In this document: piece by piece, positions 8,304-17,972 of the stretch
Numbering within the stretch: position 1 is the stretch's first letter
Layout: each line of letters begins with the position of its first letter
Origin: JADZAI01 sp046348585
GTDB lineage: Bacteria > Pseudomonadota > Alphaproteobacteria > Micropepsales > Micropepsaceae
Assembly (NCBI GenBank): GCA_046348585.1
Contig: JAXMDZ010000002.1
Coordinates: forward strand, 372,001 to 436,000
Length of the DNA: 64,000 nucleotides
Direction: 5' to 3'
Notes under the pieces: model-generated
What the model was told of the DNA's origin: nothing
Databases searched by the model: none
What the model saw: the letters and a program-made list of their open reading frames with translations, nothing else
Made by a program: the position numbers and the translations under genes

Positions 8304-9242
8304 ATGACCAGGGCCATTTTCGCCGCCGCCGCGCTGGCGCTTCTCGGAACCGGCGCCGCCGCCGCCGATTTCACCGTCGCGGCGACGCCGGTGCGCGACC
8401 CCAAGCCCGTCTTCGCGACGGTGGAAAGCCGCAACGTCGTTCCGGCCCGGGCCCGCATCGGCGGCACGGTCGCCGAACTCGTCGTGGTCGAGGGCGACGC
8501 GGTGACCGCCGGACAGGTCATCGCCACGGTCGGCGACGCCAAGCTGGCGAGCCAGATCGCGGCGCTGAAGGCGGAAGCCGACAAGGCGGAGGCCGATCTG
8601 GTGCGGGCCCGCGACCTCGCGGCGCGCGGCGTCATCCCCAAGGCCCAGCTCGACGCCGCCGAGGCGGCCGCCGCGGCGGCCCGCAACCGGCTCGACGCCC
8701 AGCGCCAGCTGATGGCCGAGGGCGAGGTGTTGTCGCCGCGCGCCGGGCGCGTCCTCGCGGTGCCGGTCACCTCCGGCACGGTGGTGATGCCGGGCGAGGA
8801 GATCGCGCTGATCGCCGACGAGACCTATGTGCTGCGCCTGCGCCTGCCCGAACGCCATGCGCGCTACCTGAAGGCCGGCGACGAGGTGGTCCTTCCCTCC
8901 CCGGGCGGCGCGGCCCCTTCGCGCGGCACGGTCACGCTCGTCTATCCGCAGATCGTCGACGGCCGCGTCGTCGCCGACGCGGCGTTCGACGGGCTGGGCG
9001 GCTATTTCGTCGGCGAACGGGTGCGCGTGCTGGTGTCGTCGGAGGCGCGCGAGGCGCTGATCGTGCCAGTGGCGCTCGTCCACACGCGCTTCGGCGCGGA
9101 CTATGTGAGCCTGCGCACCGCCGACGGCGGCGCGGCCGAAGCCCCGGTCCAGCCCGGCCAGCCGATGACGCTGCCGGACGGCACGCCGGGGGTCGAGATT
9201 CTGTCCGGCCTCGCGGCCGGCGACGTGCTGGTGCAGCCGTGA
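8304..9242 (+). CDS. RND efflux periplasmic adaptor (membrane fusion protein)
   Basis: The 312-residue adaptor has an N-terminal signal peptide (cleavage near TGAAAADF), a biotinyl-lipoyl-like half starting at PARARIGGTVAELVVVEGD, a short alpha-helical hairpin (residues about 85-135, with heptad-like Ala/Glu repeats), and beta-barrel domains ending in GLAAGDVLVQP. It would link an inner-membrane RND pump to an outer-membrane channel; no channel gene is seen here. It lies 9 bp after the rhodanese and overlaps the pump gene by GTGA. Its place in a sulfide-responsive operon suggests export of a sulfur- or stress-related compound, but the substrate cannot be read from sequence. Confidence 0.88.
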   Translation: MTRAIFAAAALALLGTGAAAADFTVAATPVRDPKPVFATVESRNVVPARARIGGTVAELVVVEGDAVTAGQVIATVGDAKLASQIAALKAEADKAEADLVRARDLAARGVIPKAQLDAAEAAAAAARNRLDAQRQLMAEGEVLSPRAGRVLAVPVTSGTVVMPGEEIALIADETYVLRLRLPERHARYLKAGDEVVLPSPGGAAPSRGTVTLVYPQIVDGRVVADAAFDGLGGYFVGERVRVLVSSEAREALIVPVALVHTRFGADYVSLRTADGGAAEAPVQPGQPMTLPDGTPGVEILSGLAAGDVLVQP

Positions 9243-12200
9243 AGCTCGGCCTCTCCGGCGGGCTGACGCGGGCGACGATCCGCTCGCCGCTGACCCCGCT
9301 CTTCCTGCTCGCCGCGCTCGGCGTCGGGCTGCTCGCCCTCATGGCCATTCCGCGCGAGGAAGAGCCGCAGATCAGCGTGCCGATGGTCGACATCCATGTG
9401 CGGGCCGACGGGCTGAAGGCGCAGGACGCGGTCGAACTGATCACCAAGCCGCTCGAGACCATCGTCAAGGGCATCGACGGCGTCGAGCACGTCTACAGCC
9501 AGAGCGAGGACGACGGCGTCATCGTCACCGCCCGCTTCGTGGTGGGCACCGATCCCGACGACGCCATCGTGCGCGTGCACGAAAAGGTGCGCGCCAATTA
9601 CGACCGGATGCCCATCGGCATCCCCGAGCCGCTGATCGTCGGGCGCGGCATCAACGACGTGCCGATCTTCGTCGTCACGCTGACGCCGAAACCGGAAGCC
9701 GCCGGGCGCTGGCAGGACAGCGACCTCTACCGCATCGCCGACGAATTGCGCTCCGAACTCGCCAAGGCCCCGGACGCCGGCCTCTCGTTCATCGCCGGCG
9801 GCCAGCCCGACCAGATCCAGGTCCAGCCCGATCCCGCCAAGCTGTCGCTCTACGGCGTCACGCTGCAGCAGCTCGTCGCCAAGATCTCCGAGGCCAATAC
9901 CGCCTTCGCCGCCGGGCGGCTGCGCCAGAACGGCGTCGCGATGACCGCCGCCGTCGGCCAGACGCTGAACGGCGTCCCCGATATCGGGCTACTGGTGCTG
10001 ACGACGCGCGACGGCCGCCCGGTCTATGTGCAGGACGTCGCCACGGTCATCCTGGGGCGCAAGCCGGTGGACCAGCGCGTCTGGGCCTATACGCGAAACG
10101 AGGCGGGCGCCTGGTCGCGCGGGCCCGGCGTCAGCCTCGCCATCGCCAAGCGCGCCGGCGCCAATGCGGTCAACATCGCCCATGCGTTAGAAACGCGGCT
10201 GGAAGCGCTCGAGGGAACGCTCATTCCCGCCGACATCGCGGTCGAGATTACCCGCAATTACGGCGAGACCGCCAACGAGAAGGCGAACGAGCTTCTCTTC
10301 CATCTCGGCCTCGCCACCATCTCGATCGTGCTGCTGATCGCCTTCGCCATCGGCTACCGCGAGGCGGTCGTCACCTTCGTCGTCATCCCGACGACCATCC
10401 TGCTGACGCTCTTCGCCGCCAATCTGATGGGCTACACCATCAACCGCGTCAGCCTTTTCGCGCTCATCTTCTCCATCGGCATTCTGGTCGACGACGCCAT
10501 CGTGGTGATCGAGAACATCGCCCGCCACTGGGCGATGCGCGACGGCCGCACGCGCACCGAAGCGGCGATCGAGGCGGTCGCCGAGGTCGGCAACCCGACC
10601 ATCGTGGCGACGCTGACGGTGATCGCCGCGCTGCTGCCGATGCTCTTCGTCTCCGGCCTGATGGGGCCTTATATGGCCCCCATTCCGGCCAACGCCTCGG
10701 CGGCGATGATCTTCTCGTTCTTCGTCGCCATGGCGATCGCGCCCTGGCTGATGCTGAAGCTCGCCCCGCGCGAGGGCGCGGCGGCCGGCGATGCCGGCGG
10801 CGGCCATGGCGCGCACGGCGAAGGGGCGCTCGGGCGGCTCTATCGCCGCGTCGCCTCGCCGATCCTCGCCTCGCGGCGCAGCGCCTGGATCTTCCTCTTG
10901 GCGGTCGGCGGCGCGACGATCCTTTCGCTCGGCCTCTTCGCCACCGCCTCGGTGACGGTCAAGCTGCTGCCCTTCGACAACAAGTCCGAGCTTCAGATCG
11001 TCGTCGATCTGCCCGAGGGGGCGAGCCTGGAAGACACCGAGCGGGTGCTGTTCGCGGCGGCCGAACGGGCGCAGTCGCTGCCCGAAATCGTCTCGATCCA
11101 GGCCTATGCCGGCACCGCCTCGCCGTTCAATTTCAACGGCCTCGTCCGCCACTCCTATCTGCGCTCGCGCCCCGAACAGGGCGATCTCCAGGTCAATCTG
11201 CTGCCGAAATCGGACCGCGGCCGCGAAAGCCACGCGGTCGCGCTCGACCTGCGCGAGCGGCTGAAGGGCCTCCCCGCGCCCGAAGGCACGGTCGTCAAGG
11301 TCGTCGAGGTGCCGCCGGGGCCGCCGGTTCTTGCGACGCTGCTGGCGGAAATCTATGGACCCGACGCTGAAACGCGCCGTGCCGTCGCTGCCGAAACGCG
11401 CAAGCTGTTCGAGAGCGTGCCCTATGTGGTGGACGTCGACGATTCCTTCGGACGGCCGCGGCCGCGCCTGAGGATCGCCATCGATCAGGATCAGATCGAG
11501 TTCCTGGGCGTGCGGCAAAGCGACGTCTACAGCACGGTGCGCGCGCTGCTCGACGGCGTGCCGGTCGGCTACTCGCATCGCGGCGCGGGCCGCGATCCGA
11601 TCGAGATCGCCATCCGCCTGCCGCGTTCGGGCCTCAGCTGGAACGAGACCATGGCGGCGACGCCGGTGCCGGCCGACACGATCCCCGGCACGCGCGGCGT
11701 GGTCGAGCTCGGCGACGTGGTGACGGTCAGCGTCGAGGACGGCTCCTATCCCATCTTCCGCCGCGACGGACGCTTCGCCGAGATGGTGACGGCCGAACTC
11801 GCCGGCGCGTTCGAAGCGCCGATCTACGGCATGATGGATGTCGCGAGCGCCGTGCATGCGCACGACTGGGGCGCGCTGCCCGAACCTCAGATTCTCATCT
11901 ACGGCCAGCCGGACGACGAGTCGAAGCCAAGCCTGCTGTGGGACGGCGAGTGGGAGATCACCTATGTGACGTTCCGCGACATGGGCGCGGCGTTCATGGT
12001 GGCGATCCTCGGCATCTATGTCCTGGTGGTCGCGCAGTTCGGCTCGTTCCGCCTGCCGCTCGTGATCCTCACGCCGATTCCGCTGACGTTGATCGGCATC
12101 ATGATCGGGCACTGGCTGCTCGGCGCGGCGTTCACGGCCACGTCGATGATCGGCTTCATCGCGCTCGCCGGGATCATCGTACGCAACTCGATTCTTCTAG

Positions 12201-12463
12201 TGGACTTCATTCGCCATGGCGGACACGAAGGCGCATCGCTGCGCGACATCCTGCTGGAGGCGGGCGCGGTGCGCTTCAAGCCGATCCTGCTGACCGCCAT
12301 CGCGGCGATGATCGGCGCGGCGACGATCCTGCTTGACCCGATATTTCAAGGCCTTGCGATCTCGCTGCTGTTCGGACTGGCATCGTCAACCTTGCTGACG
12401 GTGCTGGTCATCCCGGCGATCTACATCGCGCTGCGCGGCGAGCGCCAGGTTGCGGCGACTTGA
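9239..12463 (+). CDS. RND-family efflux pump permease
   Basis: The 1074-residue inner-membrane permease has the expected two repeats of one helix, a large periplasmic domain and a cluster of helices. Helix 4 carries the proton-relay pair in IGILVDDAIVVIEN, and the C-terminal repeat has ALAGIIVRNSILLVDFIR. It fits the HAE1-like/AcrB group rather than the heavy-metal group, since I see no metal-ligand motif in the central helices. The start is GTG at 9239, overlapping the adaptor stop. It is the last gene of the sqrR operon; a long gene-free gap follows it. Confidence 0.9.
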   Translation: MKLGLSGGLTRATIRSPLTPLFLLAALGVGLLALMAIPREEEPQISVPMVDIHVRADGLKAQDAVELITKPLETIVKGIDGVEHVYSQSEDDGVIVTARFVVGTDPDDAIVRVHEKVRANYDRMPIGIPEPLIVGRGINDVPIFVVTLTPKPEAAGRWQDSDLYRIADELRSELAKAPDAGLSFIAGGQPDQIQVQPDPAKLSLYGVTLQQLVAKISEANTAFAAGRLRQNGVAMTAAVGQTLNGVPDIGLLVLTTRDGRPVYVQDVATVILGRKPVDQRVWAYTRNEAGAWSRGPGVSLAIAKRAGANAVNIAHALETRLEALEGTLIPADIAVEITRNYGETANEKANELLFHLGLATISIVLLIAFAIGYREAVVTFVVIPTTILLTLFAANLMGYTINRVSLFALIFSIGILVDDAIVVIENIARHWAMRDGRTRTEAAIEAVAEVGNPTIVATLTVIAALLPMLFVSGLMGPYMAPIPANASAAMIFSFFVAMAIAPWLMLKLAPREGAAAGDAGGGHGAHGEGALGRLYRRVASPILASRRSAWIFLLAVGGATILSLGLFATASVTVKLLPFDNKSELQIVVDLPEGASLEDTERVLFAAAERAQSLPEIVSIQAYAGTASPFNFNGLVRHSYLRSRPEQGDLQVNLLPKSDRGRESHAVALDLRERLKGLPAPEGTVVKVVEVPPGPPVLATLLAEIYGPDAETRRAVAAETRKLFESVPYVVDVDDSFGRPRPRLRIAIDQDQIEFLGVRQSDVYSTVRALLDGVPVGYSHRGAGRDPIEIAIRLPRSGLSWNETMAATPVPADTIPGTRGVVELGDVVTVSVEDGSYPIFRRDGRFAEMVTAELAGAFEAPIYGMMDVASAVHAHDWGALPEPQILIYGQPDDESKPSLLWDGEWEITYVTFRDMGAAFMVAILGIYVLVVAQFGSFRLPLVILTPIPLTLIGIMIGHWLLGAAFTATSMIGFIALAGIIVRNSILLVDFIRHGGHEGASLRDILLEAGAVRFKPILLTAIAAMIGAATILLDPIFQGLAISLLFGLASSTLLTVLVIPAIYIALRGERQVAAT

Positions 12464-12607
12464 ACGCGCCATACCCATGACACCGTAATGGATTCTCGAT
12501 GATCCGTGTTACGGCGCTTCTCCCGAGTGTTTACCACTTTGCAACTGGGGGTAGGTGACGTATCGATCATCAGATCAACAAGATTCGGTTATCTGTCCGG
12601 ACCCATC

Positions 12608-13528
12608 GTGCACTCTGTCCACCACCTCGAAATGATCGCCGCGCTGGCCAAGTATCGCCATTTCGGCCGCGCCGCCGAAGCGCTCGGCATATCGCAGCCG
12701 GGCCTCACCAAGGGCCTCCTCTATGTGGAGCGCGAACTCGGGGTGAAGCTGTTCGATCGCGCCTCGCCCGTTCAACCGACGGCGTTCGGCGAGATCGTTC
12801 TGGCGCGCAGCAGCGACATCATCACGGGCTTCGCCGAGATCAGGCGCGAGATCGACCACGCCAAGCGCGCGGGCGGCGACGAGCTGACCGTCAGCATCGG
12901 CGTCCACGCCGCCGAAACCTCGGGCCTGCAGGCGATGGCCGAGTTCTCGGCGAGCTTTCCTGCAGTGCGCTGCTCGATCAGCATCAAGTCCTGGGATGAG
13001 GTTCTGGAAGACGTCGCCGCCGGGCGCTGCGATCTGGGCTTCGCCTCGATCACCGGGGCGCGCGAGAACGCCCATCTCGAGACGACGCATCTTCGTTCGT
13101 GCAAGTGGATTGTCTTTTGCCGCGCCGGCCATCCGCTGAGCGGCCGTTCCTCGATCGTCTTCCAGGATCTGACGAAATTTCCCTGGGTCGCCCCCGGCGC
13201 GATCACCCAGCCTTTTCCTTTCGGCGACGAGACCGAAGGCGCGTTCGGCAGGATCGACAGCGCGACCGGAGAGGTCAAACCGCGGCTGAGAGCCTCGACC
13301 TTCGGATCGATCCGCGGGATCGTGCTGCGGAGCGACGCCATCTCGGCCGGGCCGGGCGTGCTGATCAGGGACGACATCGCCGAAGGCCGTCTGTGGTCCG
13401 TCCCCATCGGCGAGCCCGGCATCTACGATGACATCGGCTTCGTCTGGCGCAAGAGCCGCCCGCCCTCGGCGGCCGCGCGCGAATTCATGCGGATCGTCGA
13501 AGGCATCGAATCCCGCCTCGACTATTGA
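12608..13528 (+). CDS. LysR-family transcriptional regulator
   Basis: The N-terminal helix-turn-helix (HHLEMIAALAKYRHFGRAAEALGISQPGLTKG) and a periplasmic-binding-like effector domain of about 215 residues are typical of LysR regulators. I place the start at GTG 12608 because the helix-turn-helix begins a few residues later; longer forms from 12506 would add 34 residues unlike the family. The 144 bp between the RND gene and this start are much less GC-rich than the surroundings and hold the short repeat GATCATCAGATC, which may be promoter or operator DNA. The next gene downstream, a nitroreductase, is on the same strand 93 bp away and could be a target. The ligand is unknown. Confidence 0.85.
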   Translation: MHSVHHLEMIAALAKYRHFGRAAEALGISQPGLTKGLLYVERELGVKLFDRASPVQPTAFGEIVLARSSDIITGFAEIRREIDHAKRAGGDELTVSIGVHAAETSGLQAMAEFSASFPAVRCSISIKSWDEVLEDVAAGRCDLGFASITGARENAHLETTHLRSCKWIVFCRAGHPLSGRSSIVFQDLTKFPWVAPGAITQPFPFGDETEGAFGRIDSATGEVKPRLRASTFGSIRGIVLRSDAISAGPGVLIRDDIAEGRLWSVPIGEPGIYDDIGFVWRKSRPPSAAAREFMRIVEGIESRLDY

Positions 13529-13621
13529 GCCGGGCGGCCGTGGCGGCGCGAGCGCCGCTGGGCTAGCCTTCACGGACGCCGGGGCCGGATCGGCCAGCCC
13601 TGCGGCGCGCGAGGGCGGACC

Positions 13622-14737
13622 ATGGCGACCCGCAGAAGCATCCTGCTTGGAACGCTGGGCGGCGCCGCGCTCGCGGCCGGCGGCGGAGCGGCCTGGTTCC
13701 GGATCGCGCGCGGCAGCGCCGCCGACTACGAGGCGCGGGCAAGCGCCTTGCGCCGCATCTTCGATCCGGAAGACGCGAGCCCGAAGCTGTGGGACGAGAT
13801 CGTCCGCTACGCGACGCTCGCCGCCAACAGCCACAACACCCAGCCCTGGCGCTTTGCGTGGATCGAGAGCGAGCTTGAAATCGCGCCCGACTTCGCGCGG
13901 CGCACGCCGGCGGTCGATCCCGACGACCATCATCTCTATGCCAGCCTCGGCTGCGCGCTGGAGAATCTTTTGCTCGCAGGCCAAGCAGCCGGACTGCGGC
14001 TCGTGCCGCGCTTCGCGGACGGCGCGATCCGTGTCGCGCCGGAGCCGGCCAAGCCCGCGACCGACTGGCTGTTCGACGCCATCCCGCACCGGCAATCAAC
14101 GCGCGGGCCGTTCGAGGGCGGCACGCTGAAGGCCGAGGAACGGCGGCTGCTGGAGGAGACCCCGCTCGGCGGCGGCGTCGAGGACGTCGTGGTGAAACTG
14201 TTTGACGACCGGCCATCGATCGCCGCGGTGCGCGACTACGTCATCGAAGGCAATGCGCGGCAGATGGCCGACGCGGCCTTCATGGCCGAACTGAAGCAGT
14301 GGATTCGTTTCAGCTACGGCGAGGCGTTGCGCACCGGCGACGGGCTTTTCGGCGTCGTCTCAGGCAATCCGGCGCTGCCCGAGGGGCTGGGCAAGCTCAT
14401 CCTGCCCTATGTCTTCACCGTCGACGGCGAGACCGAGAAATACCGCGCCCAGATCGACGGTTCGTCGGCGATCGCCGTCATTTCCGCCGCCAGCGACGAT
14501 CCGGCCGGCTGGGTGCAGGCCGGGCGAGCGTCGCAGCGTCTGCAACTGGCGGCGACGGCGATGGGGCTGAAGACTTCGTTCGTCAACCAGCCGGTCGAGG
14601 TGCAATCGATGCGGGGCGCGTTCGCCGCCTGGGCCGGGCTCGGCGTGCGGCGGCCGGATCTCGTGCTGCGGATCGGCCGTGGCGCAGCCCTGCCCTATGC
14701 GCTGCGCCGTCCGGTCGCGGAGGTCTTCGCCGGCTGA
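13622..14737 (+). CDS. Acg-type nitroreductase-family protein, exported
   Basis: This 371-residue protein begins with an arginine pair and a hydrophobic stretch (MATRRSILLGTLGGAALAAG), a possible Tat or Sec signal. The FMN-binding nitroreductase-like motif AANSHNTQPWRF follows at about residue 68-79, and a second half carries SRGxF-like and C-terminal LVLRIGRG elements. This matches the two-repeat Acg-family putative FMN oxidoreductases. The biochemical activity of these proteins is poorly known; some lack normal flavin turnover. It stands alone between a LysR gene and an oppositely oriented gene. Confidence 0.8.
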   Translation: MATRRSILLGTLGGAALAAGGGAAWFRIARGSAADYEARASALRRIFDPEDASPKLWDEIVRYATLAANSHNTQPWRFAWIESELEIAPDFARRTPAVDPDDHHLYASLGCALENLLLAGQAAGLRLVPRFADGAIRVAPEPAKPATDWLFDAIPHRQSTRGPFEGGTLKAEERRLLEETPLGGGVEDVVVKLFDDRPSIAAVRDYVIEGNARQMADAAFMAELKQWIRFSYGEALRTGDGLFGVVSGNPALPEGLGKLILPYVFTVDGETEKYRAQIDGSSAIAVISAASDDPAGWVQAGRASQRLQLAATAMGLKTSFVNQPVEVQSMRGAFAAWAGLGVRRPDLVLRIGRGAALPYALRRPVAEVFAG

Positions 14738-14759
14738 CGCCGTCGCAGCACAGGCCGTC

Positions 14760-17723
14760 TCAGAGCCTCAGCTTGCGCTCCACATGGGCGAGAAACGCCC
14801 CGGCGTCGAGGCCGCGTCCGGTCGCGGCCGTTACGAGATCCTCCGCAGGCAGACGATCGCCGGGACGGTGGATCTTCTCGCGCAGGAAGCCGAGCAAGCC
14901 CTCGAAGCGTCCCGCGGCGATCTCGCCCTCCAGGTCGCGCGCCGCCCCATAAGTCTGGACGAGCTGTGCGGCGTAGAGGCTGCCGATCGTGTAGGTCGGG
15001 AAATAGCCGAACATCGCCGCCGCCCAGTGGCCGTCCTGCAGCACGCCGTCATTGTCGCTTTCGGGCGCGACGCCGAGCAGCGCTCGCGAGCGCTCGCGCC
15101 AGGCGTCCGGCAGATCGCGCACCATCAGATCGCCCGCGACCAGCGCCGTCTCCAGCTCGTAGCGCAGCAAAATGTGCAAGTGATAGCTCAACTCGTCGGC
15201 GCTGGCCCGAATGAGGCTCGGACGGATGCGGTTGACGCCGCGCCAGAGCGCCTCGGCCCCCGGCGCGCCGGGCAGCACGCCGTCGAGGCGCGGAGCCATG
15301 AAGCTCCAGAAGGCGCGGCTGCGCCCGACGTGGTTCTCCCATAGCCGGGCATTGGCCTCGTGCAGCCCCATCGAAGGCGCGGCGGCGAGCAGCGTGCCCT
15401 TGTCGGCCGGATCGTAGCCCTGATCGTAGAGGCCGTGCCCGGCTTCGTGCAGCGCGGTCAGGATCGACTGGCGCAGCCCCTGCTCGCCCGGCCGCAGCGA
15501 CAGCCGCACGTCGTCGAACCCGAGCGCGCTGGTGCCGGGATGGGTCGCGGTGTCGAGTGCGCCGCGCGCGAAGTCGAAGCCGATCTGCTCCAACAGGTCG
15601 CGGACGATCGCCCGCTGCGCCTCGGCGCCGCAGACGGGATCGTCGTCCGCCACCGCAGCCCCGCCGGCCTCCGCCGCCGCGCGCACCAGCGGCGCGAGGC
15701 GGGCGCCGAGATCGCGCAGCACCGGATCGAGCCGCGCGCGGGTCATGCCCGGCTCGTGCTCGTCCATCAGCGCGTCGTAGAGGTCTTTCTCCGGCGCCGA
15801 CGCGGCGGCTGTCTCGCGCGCCAGACGCAGGGTCTCCGCGAGGGCGGGCGCGAGGATGGAAAAATCGTTCGCCTCGCGCGCCTCTTCCCAGGCCCCTTGC
15901 GAAAGCGAGCGCGCTTCGGCGAAGCGGCGCACCAGATCCTCCGGCAGCGTCAGCTCGCCGGCCCGCAGATCGCGCAGGATGTCGATTTCGCGCGTCCAGC
16001 GCGGATCGCCGCCGCAGGTCGCCGCGACCTCCTCGATCAGATCGCCGAGCGCGTCGTCGACGAGGCGGGCATGGCGGATCGTCTCCAGCGCCGCGATCTG
16101 TTCGCCGCGTTCGGCATGGGCGCCGGAGGGCAGGTCCGTCTCCTCGTCCCATTCGAGCGCGCCGATGACGTTGTCGAGGGTCAGCAATTCGCCGATGCGG
16201 CGGCGCAGCGCGGCGGCCGCGCCTTCGCTGCGCTCCTGCGAGCGGCGCGGCAGCGTGAGGTTCGACGGCTCGCGGGCCATCAGCACCGCCGCCATGCCGC
16301 CGTTCTGGGCGACGTTGACGACCTGCTTCTGCGAAACGCGGCACATGACGCCGAGGCCGTGATCGGTCGGCGCGAAGCCCATGACCGCATAGAAGGGCTC
16401 GATCGCCACGCGGCCGTCCGGACCGATCACCGGGAACTCGGCGACCGGCAGGCGGGTCGCCTGCTGCAGCACCCACGAGCCGTCCGGATCGTCGGCTGCG
16501 GCCAGCGCCTCGTTCAGCATCGCCTCCCACGCGCCCGCTTCCATCGAGGCCCCGATGGCGACGCCCTCGCCGCCATAGGAGCGGTTGGGCTTCAAGACCA
16601 GCGTCTCGCGATGGCGGCGGGCATAGTCCAGCAGGTCGCCTTCCGCCCCGTGCGGCAAGCCGGTGCGCCGGTCGGCGACGACGCGGGTCCACAGCACATG
16701 GCGGCGGAACAGGCGGCACTCGTCGGACGAAAAGAAGCGCTCCGCGAGCGCCGGATCGCTGAGGACCTCAAGACAGCTCTTGTGGTCGAAATCGCCCACG
16801 GCGGAGGAGACCATGCGATTCTGCCGGAACAGCAGGCGCATCGCCTCCAGCGGACGGCCGAGTTCCTCCTCCAGCGCGATGATGTCGCGCGCCTCGTAGT
16901 CGCGGTAGGCGACGTCGACGATGCGGTCCTCGTGCCAGACCTCGCCGTCGCGGACATAGAGTTCGGACGGATCGGCGTGCGAGATGGTGAGGCCGAGCGC
17001 GCTTTCGAAGCGGCGCTTGAGGACGAGCTGTTCGTTGATCCCGTCCTCGGCGTCCTTGCATTCGATGAAGGCGAGACGGCATTCGGGCCGCCCGAGGGCG
17101 CGCGAATGGTCGATGAGGGTCTGCACGAAGAGATCGCGCTGGTCGCGCGGCAGCTCGATCTCCAGACCGGGATCGTGCGCGAGGAGGCTCGGCACGATGT
17201 CGCGCATCATCAGCTGCTCGGCGAGCGGGCTGTACGAGATGCCGCCGACGCCCGAGAGATTCGCCTCCATGAATTTCAGCGAGTCCTCCCAGCCCGCCGC
17301 GCTGAAATCGCAGACCGCGTCGAGCCGGCCATAGACCGGATTGGCGCGCTCGTGCGCCGGGGTCCAGGTTTCGCGCAGCCAGCGCTCCTCGCCCTCGCCG
17401 ATGCGCAGCACGCGGCGGACGTCCGCGTCGGCGAGATAGAGCGAGGGCAGGCTCTTCAGCGCGTCCATCAATTGCTGGCAGACGAGATGGACATAGGCGA
17501 CCTGTCCGGTCATCGCGAGCAGCGGACGCAGCATGATCGGGATCGGCTGCATCGCGCCTTCGCGCTCGTAGAGCAGCTCGCTCGCCCGCGCATCCTCGGC
17601 GAGGCGGGCGGCGACGCGGCCGAGCGCGGCGTCGCCGATATGAGCCATCGCGGCGCGGACGCGCCCGTCGAGCGCGACCCCCGAGAGGCCGAGGGCTTCG
17701 ATCGGGCTGAGAACGGGTTTCAT
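14760..17723 (-). CDS. fusion of ATP-grasp-like ligase domain and M32 (Taq-type) carboxypeptidase
   Basis: One uninterrupted frame of 987 residues. Residues 1 to about 490 look like a circularly permuted ATP-grasp/glutathionylspermidine-synthetase-like ligase: EANLSGVGGISYSPL near 155-170, LKPNRSYGGEGVAIG near 375-390, and QQATRLPVAEFPV. From about 496 the protein is an M32 metallocarboxypeptidase (GALEWDEETDLPSGA...). It has the zinc motif HEAGH at 759-763 and the third ligand region LHEANARLWENHVGRS at 787-802, with Glu789 as the probable ligand. A stand-alone M32 enzyme is about 500 residues, so the second half is full length. The ATG at 17723 is preferred over TTG at 17738. A bond-forming and a bond-cleaving domain in one chain suggests peptide-tail editing, but substrates are unknown. 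Confidence 0.75.
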   Translation of the reverse strand: MKPVLSPIEALGLSGVALDGRVRAAMAHIGDAALGRVAARLAEDARASELLYEREGAMQPIPIMLRPLLAMTGQVAYVHLVCQQLMDALKSLPSLYLADADVRRVLRIGEGEERWLRETWTPAHERANPVYGRLDAVCDFSAAGWEDSLKFMEANLSGVGGISYSPLAEQLMMRDIVPSLLAHDPGLEIELPRDQRDLFVQTLIDHSRALGRPECRLAFIECKDAEDGINEQLVLKRRFESALGLTISHADPSELYVRDGEVWHEDRIVDVAYRDYEARDIIALEEELGRPLEAMRLLFRQNRMVSSAVGDFDHKSCLEVLSDPALAERFFSSDECRLFRRHVLWTRVVADRRTGLPHGAEGDLLDYARRHRETLVLKPNRSYGGEGVAIGASMEAGAWEAMLNEALAAADDPDGSWVLQQATRLPVAEFPVIGPDGRVAIEPFYAVMGFAPTDHGLGVMCRVSQKQVVNVAQNGGMAAVLMAREPSNLTLPRRSQERSEGAAAALRRRIGELLTLDNVIGALEWDEETDLPSGAHAERGEQIAALETIRHARLVDDALGDLIEEVAATCGGDPRWTREIDILRDLRAGELTLPEDLVRRFAEARSLSQGAWEEAREANDFSILAPALAETLRLARETAAASAPEKDLYDALMDEHEPGMTRARLDPVLRDLGARLAPLVRAAAEAGGAAVADDDPVCGAEAQRAIVRDLLEQIGFDFARGALDTATHPGTSALGFDDVRLSLRPGEQGLRQSILTALHEAGHGLYDQGYDPADKGTLLAAAPSMGLHEANARLWENHVGRSRAFWSFMAPRLDGVLPGAPGAEALWRGVNRIRPSLIRASADELSYHLHILLRYELETALVAGDLMVRDLPDAWRERSRALLGVAPESDNDGVLQDGHWAAAMFGYFPTYTIGSLYAAQLVQTYGAARDLEGEIAAGRFEGLLGFLREKIHRPGDRLPAEDLVTAATGRGLDAGAFLAHVERKLRL

Positions 17724-17972
17724 ATTCGGTCGGGCCAAGGGGCTGCGAGGCGGGTGCGGCGACTATAGCGGCGCGCCGCCGCGAGGCGAACGCCGGGATC
17801 TTGTGCCTTCCGGAACGGCAAGCGCTAAACCCATAACGGGTGCGACAAAATGGCTATCGTCCGCGACCGGAATATTTACGGGAGTCCGGTGCAAGCGTGG
17901 CGGCGGACGCCTATGGTGCCGCCGAAATTGGCCGGGCCGAGCAGGCCCGCGCCGGCAAGTCCGGGGGCTATC

